From positions 1 to 35,568 of the forward strand of contig DRDE01000083.1 of the NCBI GenBank assembly GCA_011040095.1: DNA of 35,568 nt, in the 5' to 3' direction. A program made the position numbers and the translations under genes. Positions 29,701 through 35,568 of this stretch are shown piece after piece; position 1 is the first letter of the stretch, and each line of letters opens with the position of its first letter. This stretch comes from Nitrospirota bacterium (GTDB taxonomy: Bacteria; Nitrospirota; Thermodesulfovibrionia; UBA6902). The notes beneath the pieces are model-generated. The model saw nothing but the letters and a program-made list of their open reading frames with translations. It had not been told where the DNA came from and made no database searches.

Positions 29701-31342
29701 ATCTTATGAGTGTTCATTGAATGACAGGGCTTTTCATTTGTTTAAGCTAGGTGATCAGTATCATGGCTCCGGTAGGTCACGCCGATGGAACAATGAAGGA
29801 CTGTTTCAGGTTGTATCGGGAATAAAAACGGGTTCTAATGTTTCTTACCTGCGAATCACAAGTCTGAATGCCCAGAAAAACTTTCCAGAAGTGTCATCTG
29901 ACGTTGTTCTTACCAAGGCTGAGATTGATGCGCTATCGGAATCCAAAAAAAGACAAGGTGTCGTGGGTGATAAGCACTACGTTCCTTTTGAAATGGGGCA
30001 GCCGTCAGATGCTTCAGGTGGCCTATTGCCGTGTTACTACCAGAAACCATCGCTCATAGTCATTGATTGGTCTCGAGAGTCAGTGGCAAGCATGCGTGTC
30101 GAACCTCACTCTGATCTCGCAAACGAGGAGTATCGATTTAGAAGCTTGGATGAGCAGATATCGTTTAGTTTTGCAGGTCAATACTGTCCAACGTTTCGCA
30201 AGGCAAACGCTCCTGTTTTCTTGAACGCTGCATCAAGAATCATGCTGAGAAGTGGGGATAGCGCAGTAGAGTGGCTGGGCTTCTTCAATTCTAAATTCCT
30301 CCGCTATATAACTCGCACATCGATCAACCATACGGTCAATTTTGGGGTTGATGACATCAAGGAGGTCCCAACTCTTGTTGCGTGGCAAGATCTTGGACCC
30401 TTAGTAGAACGTATTCTGAGTAACCAGGAATCCAATGATTCTTACGACTACGTATCAAACGAGCAAATCGAAATCGACCGTCTCGTATATGAAGCCTACG
30501 GCTTGAATGAAGACGACATTCAGGAAGTGGAAAACTGGTATGCACGGCGTTATCCGAAGCTGGCCAAAGCCCAGCGACGTGCTTTGGCAGCCAAAGAGGG
30601 CAAGACAGAAGAAGAACTTGTGGAGCGTACGACATTCCATCTTTATTGTGATGAGTCGCGGCACTTGCCCTATGATGGTGAACCATGCTTCCTGCTTGGC
30701 CTGCTGAGTTGTCCGGCAGAGAAAGTGAAAGCCGCACATACTGAACTGTCTGATCTCTGGAAAGCACATAGTCTGCCGCCTCATTTCGAATCTAAGTGGA
30801 CCAAGGTCAGCCCTGGCAAACTGGACTTCTACAAGGCACTGGTTGACTGGTTCTTCAATGCCGAGGGTGTCTCGTTCCGAACATTGATCCTGCCGGACAA
30901 ACAGCGTCTTTATGCGGCGTTGCCGGATGAGAGCCGGGACTATCTTTACTATCGCTTGTATTATCAGCTACTGCGGGGGGCTATCGAGCCGGAAAACCGG
31001 TATCGGGTCTTTATGGACCTCAAAGACACACGCGGTCGGGAGAAGCGGATACAGCTTGAACAGCTTTTGCATCAGGACGCCGACGATAATGATGGAAAGA
31101 TTGTGGAAAATCTTCAACATGTTCAAAGTCACCATATCCGTTTGCTCCAGGTGTGTGATCTGTTGCTCGGGGCGACCGGATTTGCCCGGCGTGAACAACA
31201 AGCGAATGAGAGCACGGCCAAGCGCGCCTTGGTATCCGTAATCGAAGAAAAACTCGGCCAGTCGCTGAGTATAGATACCCCGCCTGGGACAGAGAAAATT
31301 AATTTGCTTACGTGGCATGACCGGGAAGCGTTACTGCTATGA
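26759..31342 (+). CDS. Eco57I-class N6-type DNA methyltransferase fused to a C-terminal DUF3800-like domain
   Basis: SGSYYTPRRIVDYMVN, VLDPACGSGAFPMGML (motif I), FHIVIGNPPYGG (motif IV); residues ~1290-1527: FHLYCDESRHLPYDGEPCFLLGLL, FESKWTKVSPGKLDFYKALVDWF, YRVFMDLKDTRGREKR, IRLLQVCDLLLGATGFARRE. One uninterrupted ORF. Confidence 0.9.
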   Translation: MELKTQIQQRLQAFSQGNLRDNALALLNTLGYVSEKTLDISSLAKLQEYLDRHKYLTEENALLSRWMDVQFLFQLTSAEISGRTTGQLELIENTAYDAKEVKSYLFFAIEISGEKPTRTELSLITRSLNRLVPMPVFLLFKHDDSLSLAIINRRRNLRDGTRDVLTRVSLIRDISLENPHRAHLDILGRFSLQSLSTEVGAIRTFSDLDNAWQKILSTQELNRRFYADLVDWFTWAVSEIRLAHLPDHVADTSEAREKSTHEFVMRLICRLLFTWFLKEKQLIQGELLEFFDAADRRHLPVRDAADPEVLEKNSYYRGILQNIFFKALNKPMEQRRRTTAEARNDRTVDDPELKKLDYLGKNYLEADFDYDLFDRIPYLNGGLFDALPEDNASDTIDDGAIRIPNKLFAATLEDGFSIEIGTGRRTQRRPIEGLNRIFSRYRFTVTENTALEEDVALDPELLGLVFENLLAEINTTDKAAAKSARKASGSYYTPRRIVDYMVNESLHLYLRSRFEREAATRQDLQLVSQLCYREEGADFASIADRIVEALDEVRVLDPACGSGAFPMGMLHRMVELLRVVDPGNEGWKQRLLARLPVDVRADAECGMAGKSYDYLRKLGLIQKNLYGVDIQPLAALIAKLRFFLTLVIEQEVDPNDRLHNYHLHALPNIETNLLCCNTLKEAQIGLFEEQAIQAYIQAREDYYNPELSAEEREQLCISIAEILNGLFPLFSQEALGITPPQDRATAQEQNIANLQRWFRDATIPAPFFSARAFFPEIGDAGFHIVIGNPPYGGDKIPDDIKNALGLGWKDPYGAFIARFLNDESEGRPPTPLAPDGVLVYIVSDTFMTIKSHRPLRKQMMQHRIHKMLRVHPDTFHATVNTAIILCQRGAVIKGHTCQMADLTNVSIHDQFERFLHLLYQTEGFARRQNISNQTYAIYHYRQSLIETNSNLPFFVASPKLFVLMQDIDNSTVLNESGLPKVSYECSLNDRAFHLFKLGDQYHGSGRSRRWNNEGLFQVVSGIKTGSNVSYLRITSLNAQKNFPEVSSDVVLTKAEIDALSESKKRQGVVGDKHYVPFEMGQPSDASGGLLPCYYQKPSLIVIDWSRESVASMRVEPHSDLANEEYRFRSLDEQISFSFAGQYCPTFRKANAPVFLNAASRIMLRSGDSAVEWLGFFNSKFLRYITRTSINHTVNFGVDDIKEVPTLVAWQDLGPLVERILSNQESNDSYDYVSNEQIEIDRLVYEAYGLNEDDIQEVENWYARRYPKLAKAQRRALAAKEGKTEEELVERTTFHLYCDESRHLPYDGEPCFLLGLLSCPAEKVKAAHTELSDLWKAHSLPPHFESKWTKVSPGKLDFYKALVDWFFNAEGVSFRTLILPDKQRLYAALPDESRDYLYYRLYYQLLRGAIEPENRYRVFMDLKDTRGREKRIQLEQLLHQDADDNDGKIVENLQHVQSHHIRLLQVCDLLLGATGFARREQQANESTAKRALVSVIEEKLGQSLSIDTPPGTEKINLLTWHDREALLL

Positions 31343-31842
31343 CGACACCAACAACTGTAGCTTGGCTACCCGAAAAGCTTGCAGAGGCCGATTTTGACGA
31401 TCTCAATGCTCTTGAGGCAGCGGCATATGCTATATTTCAAAATGATTGGACAGATTTCCCGTCATTCCGTGGTGAAGACGTCCGTGTCCATCGTCGCCCT
31501 CACATAGCTAACGGCGACCGATGGAATACGTACTGGCACGCTGTATCCGAAGGCTCTCCAGAACATTTACGGACGTCTCCGATTCCTGAGAGGCTTGTGC
31601 GTGTTCCGTGGTGCAGACCGATGGTGGAAAACGAAAGCGATGCGGTGGTCAAGGTGTGGGCAAACGTCCGCGGACGTGATCAGCATATCTGCATATGGTT
31701 TGATCGCATCAATTACATTGTTATCCTGAAGCAGTGCCGAAACCATGTCTTGTTGAAGACAGCGTATTGCCCGAAATCGAGGAGAAAGCAACAACTGCAC
31801 AGGGAATATGCAGCCTGGAAAAAAACGGGCCGCGCTCTGTGA
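31339..31842 (+). CDS. Small protein of the helicase/MTase operon; C-terminus possibly BECR-fold RNase-toxin-like
   Basis: ATGA overlap with upstream stop; QHICIWFDRINYIVILKQCRNHVLLKTAYCPKSRRKQQLHREYAAWKK. Confidence 0.6.
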   Translation: MTTPTTVAWLPEKLAEADFDDLNALEAAAYAIFQNDWTDFPSFRGEDVRVHRRPHIANGDRWNTYWHAVSEGSPEHLRTSPIPERLVRVPWCRPMVENESDAVVKVWANVRGRDQHICIWFDRINYIVILKQCRNHVLLKTAYCPKSRRKQQLHREYAAWKKTGRAL

Positions 31843-31853
31843 AGAACGCGGCC
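31828..31853 (+). other. Hairpin overlapping the stop codon of the 31339-31842 gene
   Basis: GGCCGCG ctctgtgaagaa CGCGGCC; no U tract. Confidence 0.5.
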
Positions 31854-31936
31854 TAATGCACCTTCCACACATGGTGGATGTGACACTCTTATTATCGGCG
31901 AATTCGCCATGAATTGCAAGAGTAAATTTGAAAATA

Positions 31937-32371
31937 ATGAAAACAAATGGAAAACGCTTTTGGTTGGTAAAATTCGCCCCATTCCGTACTTCATGGAGCG
32001 AGATTGTGCGGCGCGGGACCTTTACTCTGCGTGGGGTACGCAGTCCGTCAGCACGGAATAACCTGAAAGATATGTTATTGCACGATCCTGTACTGTTCTA
32101 TCACAGTCAACAGGAACGTGCCATTGTCGGACTAATGGAGGTTTATAGAAAAGCCTATTCTGATCCTGCCAGCGCTGACCCTCAATGGTTAACCTGTGAT
32201 TTCGCGCCAATACGCAGTCTCGCACGCCCTGTGTCGCTTGCCGAGATAAAGGCAGACTTTCGACTTGCTGGAATAGGACTTGTGCGCCAACCCCGACTTG
32301 CTGTAATGCCGCTGACGGCCCAGGAATTTGATATCATCGCCAACGAAATGGCGAACAAATCAATGGAATAA
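31937..32371 (+). CDS. EVE-domain protein (PUA-like modified-base reader)
   Basis: RFWLVKFAPFRTSWSEIVRRGTFTLRGVRSPSARNNLKDMLLHDPVLFYHSQQERAIVGLMEVYRKAYSDP...VSLAEIKADFRLAGIGLVRQPRLAVMPLT. Supplied ORF starts at 31928; ATG 31937 also possible. Confidence 0.92.
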   Translation: MKTNGKRFWLVKFAPFRTSWSEIVRRGTFTLRGVRSPSARNNLKDMLLHDPVLFYHSQQERAIVGLMEVYRKAYSDPASADPQWLTCDFAPIRSLARPVSLAEIKADFRLAGIGLVRQPRLAVMPLTAQEFDIIANEMANKSME

Positions 32372-32373
32372 GA

Positions 32374-32532
32374 ATGAGCCTCTCAGAACTCAGGCTATGG
32401 AACTTCAGGGAGTACGGCAAAGGGAAAGCAGTTCAGGCGACGCTGTTCTATATAGGACATGATTATTTCGGTGGCCTACCGGGTATTGCCACCCGCTTTC
32501 GAATTTTGGCCACTCAGCGCTTGAAAGAGTGA
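32374..32532 (+). pseudogene. Truncated N-terminus of an AAA/OLD-like ATPase
   Basis: MSLSELRLWNFREYGKGKA... typical start of OLD/RecF-like ATPases, then frame degenerates and stops before Walker A. Confidence 0.5.
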
Positions 32533-32641
32533 GTGGTGTCAGGTCTATGAGTGGTGTCAGGTCTACACATTTTACATGCTTTGTGTAATGTGTAGACCTG
32601 ACACCGCGGATAGACCTGACACCGCGGATGACACCGCGGAT
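32531..32641. repeat. Composite inverted/tandem 18-bp repeat cluster
   Basis: GAGTGGTGTCAGGTCTAY x2 (32531-32566); perfect 19-bp inverted arms 32553-32571 / 32587-32605; AGACCTGACACCGCGGAT x2 plus a partial copy (32594-32641). Confidence 0.9.
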
Positions 32642-33056
32642 TGAAAAGGTATCAAAACAACCAACCACTATCTGTGAAAAAGGGTATCAAGACATCCTCA
32701 AGCTCCGTGAACTTCATGTCGAGATGGACAATGCTGTCCTTTCCGCCTACGGCTGGACAGACCTCAACCTTGCCCATGACTTCTACGAGGTGGACTACCT
32801 CCCCGAAAACGACCGTATCCGTTACACCATTAGCCCGGAAGTCCGCAAGGAAGTATTAAAACGCCTCCTCAAACTCAACCACGAAATCCACGAGCAGGAA
32901 GTCAAAGCAGGGCTGTGGGATAAAAAGAAGGGAAAGGGAAAAAAGGAAATCACAGGAGTCAAAGAGAAAGCCGCCTCTTACAAGCCTGGATCAGAAGAAA
33001 TAGAAAAGATACAGATCGGTCTTTGGAGCGCTGATACTCCCGTTGAAGGCACTTAA
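32628..33056 (+). pseudogene. C-terminal fragment of an Eco57I-type restriction-modification methylase
   Basis: ILKLRELHVEMDNAVLSAYGWTDLNLAHDFYEVDYLPENDRIRYTISPEVRKEVLKRLLKLNHEIHEQEVKAGL; no catalytic motifs; ATG lies inside the repeat cluster. Confidence 0.7.
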
Positions 33057-33315
33057 GGTAATGTTATTGACTACATTGACTTTCTCTTTTAGGATTGTTT
33101 GATGTTTTTCTTGCAATTTTTTAATAAAGAGAAGTAGACTTTGTTAATCTGATTGAGGGTAATGATACTTTTAACAGAAGTCGATGTAATATAGTAGACA
33201 CTTCCTGTAATGATAATGGTATATCATGGGTATTGCCTTTGTAACTAAAAGGACATCAAACCTGGTCTTTATTTCTTGTGGAATGTGCATAAAAAATACT
33301 TATCCGGTTTTCAGG

Positions 33316-33376
33316 ATAACGTATAGAGTTTTATCCATAGTGCCGCAGGCATTATGGATAAAACTCTATACGTTAT
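33316..33376 (+). other. 61-nt near-perfect hairpin (29-bp stem, 3-nt loop)
   Basis: ATAACGTATAGAGTTTTATCCATAGTGCC-gca-GGCATTATGGATAAAACTCTATACGTTAT; the single non-Watson-Crick position is G.U. Confidence 0.95.
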
Positions 33377-33425
33377 ACAAATTGATCCGCTTCACAACAC
33401 AACAGAGTGAATCTGAGGTAACCAC

Positions 33426-35309
33426 ATGAAAATTGTTTTTGTTGAAATCCAGAATTTCCGCAGGCTTAAATCCTGTCGGGTTGAAATCGCTTCACAGGAA
33501 ACGATTCTTGTCGGGGCAAATAATAGCGGTAAGACTTCTGCGATGGATGCGATGATTCTGTTTCTCAAAAAAAGCCGCCGTAAAGATATTGCAACCACAG
33601 ATTTTACATTGTCGAATTGGTCGCATATCAATCAAATAGGTACGCAATGGACAAATGCTGACGGCGATAATAAGCCTGATCTAGTGCTTGGACAATGGTT
33701 GTCGTATTTGCCATCTATCGACGTCTGGCTCGAGGCCAATGATACGGATATCCACCATATCATCCATCTCCTCCCAACACTTGACTGGAAACCGGATCAA
33801 AAACTTGGCGTGCGGCTGGTATTTGCCCCAAAGGACATTGAAAAACTGTACAAAGAATTTCGCGATGCCTATCAATCAGCTCGTGGTACCGAACCAACTG
33901 CTTTCCGCGAAGATAAACGCATACTATCCTTATGGCCGGAATCGCTGCGGGATTATCTGGACAGAGAGCTTCACCGGCATTTTAAAGTCAAAGCGTATAT
34001 TTTAGACCCAACGCAATGTTCTGATCCTTACAATGGTGTGGCTAAACCCCAGCCGCTTCCTGCCGACAGTGAGCCGATGGACAGAGAGCCATTTGACGGC
34101 CTCTTCAAGATTGATGTTATTAGTGCCCAGCGAGGCTTCTCTGATCCGAAAACTGAAGATGATTCACACAGCGGCTTTGCAAGTTTATCCACACAGCTTC
34201 GTCAGTATTTCTCCAAGCATTTAGACCCGTCAGAATCTCCTGATGCCAGTGATATTGAGGCACTACAGGCAATTGAAGCAGCCAAAACGGTATTTGACGA
34301 AAAGTTAAAGAGCAGCTTTGCGCCAGCAATTGGCGAGCTTGAAGGACTCAACTACCCAGGCTTTAGTGATCCACAGATTTCCCTTACAAGCAAGATTAAC
34401 CCTATTGATAGCTTGGATCATAAAACAGCAGTCCAGTTTAATGTGCTACCTGAAGATACCAATTCTATGCACCTGTCTCTTCCCGAAAAATACAACGGAT
34501 TAGGGTATCAGAATCTTATATCTATGGTGTTTAGCCTGATCAGGTTCAGAGATGAATGGATGCGTGTCGGCAAGGCGGCAAAAAGACAAAACAATGATGA
34601 AACCATCATCGAACCGCTTCACATTGTGCTTATTGAAGAGCCGGAAGCTCATCTGCACGCTCAAGTTCAACAGGTATTCATCAAAAAAGCTTATCAAGTA
34701 CTGCGTACCAACGATAGGCTCAAGAATGGCCAACTCAATACACAACTGATTGTCAGCACTCATTCGTCTCATATTGCTCATGAGTTGGACTTTACTTGTT
34801 TACGATACTTCCGACGTGAACCTGCAAGGAAAAAAGGAGAAATACCTTTGGCAACCGTTGTGAATTTATCGAAAACCTTTGGCGATGCTACAGAAACATC
34901 CAAATTCGCTACACGATACGTCGAGTCAACCCATTGCGATTTGTTCTTTGCCGATGCGGCCATTCTGGTTGAAGGCTCGGCGGAACGAATGCTTCTCCCA
35001 CATTTCATACGGCATAAATTCCAAAAGCTGGATCAAAGCTATATCTCCCTGCTTGAAATTGGCGGCAGCCATGCGCACCGCCTGAGGCCACTTATTGAAA
35101 CACTTGGACTTCTCTCGCTTGTGATCACAGATTTGGATTCGATTGGCAAATCTGACATTGCAAAGGTATTTCCTGAACGGAACAAGAATTATCGAACCGG
35201 CAACACGACACTTAAAGAATGGGTTCCGGGTAAAGAGTCACTGGATGAATTATTAGGCTTACCTGATAACGAGAAACAATCTGAAAATGAGTTGGTTAGT
35301 GTTGTATAG
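33426..35309 (+). CDS. OLD-family / GajA-like ATP-dependent endonuclease (AAA + TOPRIM), possibly C-terminally truncated
   Basis: ILVGANNSGKTSAMDAM (Walker A), HIVLIEEPEAHLHAQVQQVF (Walker B), LIVSTHSSHIAHEL; TOPRIM AILVEGSAERMLLP...LVITDLDSIG. Confidence 0.88.
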   Translation: MKIVFVEIQNFRRLKSCRVEIASQETILVGANNSGKTSAMDAMILFLKKSRRKDIATTDFTLSNWSHINQIGTQWTNADGDNKPDLVLGQWLSYLPSIDVWLEANDTDIHHIIHLLPTLDWKPDQKLGVRLVFAPKDIEKLYKEFRDAYQSARGTEPTAFREDKRILSLWPESLRDYLDRELHRHFKVKAYILDPTQCSDPYNGVAKPQPLPADSEPMDREPFDGLFKIDVISAQRGFSDPKTEDDSHSGFASLSTQLRQYFSKHLDPSESPDASDIEALQAIEAAKTVFDEKLKSSFAPAIGELEGLNYPGFSDPQISLTSKINPIDSLDHKTAVQFNVLPEDTNSMHLSLPEKYNGLGYQNLISMVFSLIRFRDEWMRVGKAAKRQNNDETIIEPLHIVLIEEPEAHLHAQVQQVFIKKAYQVLRTNDRLKNGQLNTQLIVSTHSSHIAHELDFTCLRYFRREPARKKGEIPLATVVNLSKTFGDATETSKFATRYVESTHCDLFFADAAILVEGSAERMLLPHFIRHKFQKLDQSYISLLEIGGSHAHRLRPLIETLGLLSLVITDLDSIGKSDIAKVFPERNKNYRTGNTTLKEWVPGKESLDELLGLPDNEKQSENELVSVV

Positions 35310-35494
35310 CAAATTAAACTAACCCCCCAAGCCGCAAATTAATCAAAATAAGCCAACCCAAAGAATAAGCCATTCAGATTAAAATAACCGGAACAAAGAT
35401 CAAAGAAAGGAACCCGAAGCAGGGAGAGTTATGTTTGGATGACGAAGAACCTCCACAGCTTCGGGCAAGGTGAATAGTATTGTCGCTTTTTTTC

Positions 35495-35568
35495 ATGTTA
35501 TGTTTCAAGGAAATAATAAGGCTTGGGCGGAGGTATCCGTTTCCAAGGCCGCCGAATTGTTTAAAAGA
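35495..35568 (+). CDS. 5' end of an ORF, possibly transposase-associated zinc-ribbon protein
   Basis: MLCFKEIIRLGRRYPFPRPPNCLKR... open to the window end; resembles the start of transposase-associated LGRRYP(W/F)PRP..C..C proteins. Confidence 0.35.
   Translation, partial: MLCFKEIIRLGRRYPFPRPPNCLK

Noticed and set aside
23007-31342. Assignment as class 1 DISARM or BREX
   Set aside because: SNF2 helicase and Eco57I-like MTase are shared features, but I see no DUF1998 (DrmB), no stand-alone DrmC, and no PglZ/BrxC/BrxL; the PLD is fused to the helicase instead.
31897-31908. GGCGAATTCGCC 12-bp palindrome before the EVE gene
   Set aside because: Too short to interpret; could be an operator or chance palindrome.
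32531-32641. Possible CRISPR array
   Set aside because: Repeats are directly abutting 18-bp units with an inverted partner; no regular unique spacers and no cas genes in the window.
33316-33376. Retron msr/msd-like RNA
   Set aside because: Strong hairpin but no reverse transcriptase ORF anywhere in the window; no branching-G context identified.
35407-35466. CCCGAAGC ... GCTTCGGG inverted pair near the right edge
   Set aside because: Eight-bp arms ~35 nt apart; might be a transposon end but the window stops too soon to test.
1-35568. tRNA/rRNA genes
   Set aside because: No cloverleaf or conserved rRNA sequence recognised on either strand by eye; tRNAscan/Infernal would be needed to exclude small RNAs.

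Overview
The window reads as two parts. (A) About 1-22.2 kb is ordinary chromosomal housekeeping DNA: DUF47/PiT phosphate uptake, a TsaC/Sua5-type protein, an FmdE-like protein, MscS, QueF, a complete minus-strand rnfCDGEAB cluster, an lptC-lptA-lptB-rpoN-hpf-rapZ-cysteine desulfurase run, two duplicated small ferredoxins flanking a cupin, and a CsgG-like / beta-helix lipoprotein / outer-membrane barrel trio. (B) About 22.2-35.6 kb is an accessory defence island. It is littered with dispersed palindromic repeats and truncated genes. Its intact core is a tightly packed plus-strand operon: PLD(HKD)-SNF2 helicase, then an Eco57I-class DNA methyltransferase fused in one 1527-aa ORF to a C-terminal DUF3800-like domain, then a 167-aa protein with a possible BECR-type toxin-like C-terminus, then an EVE-domain modified-base reader. 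Downstream are a truncated AAA N-terminus, an inverted/tandem repeat cluster, a C-terminal fragment of a second DNA methylase, a 61-nt near-perfect hairpin, and an OLD/GajA-like ATPase with TOPRIM that may be truncated. The four-gene operon is the best candidate for an under-described modification-dependent defence system. A second theme is that several dispersed palindromic repeats supply the stop codons of unrelated genes. All family calls come from reading the supplied translations for motifs; no database search was run.
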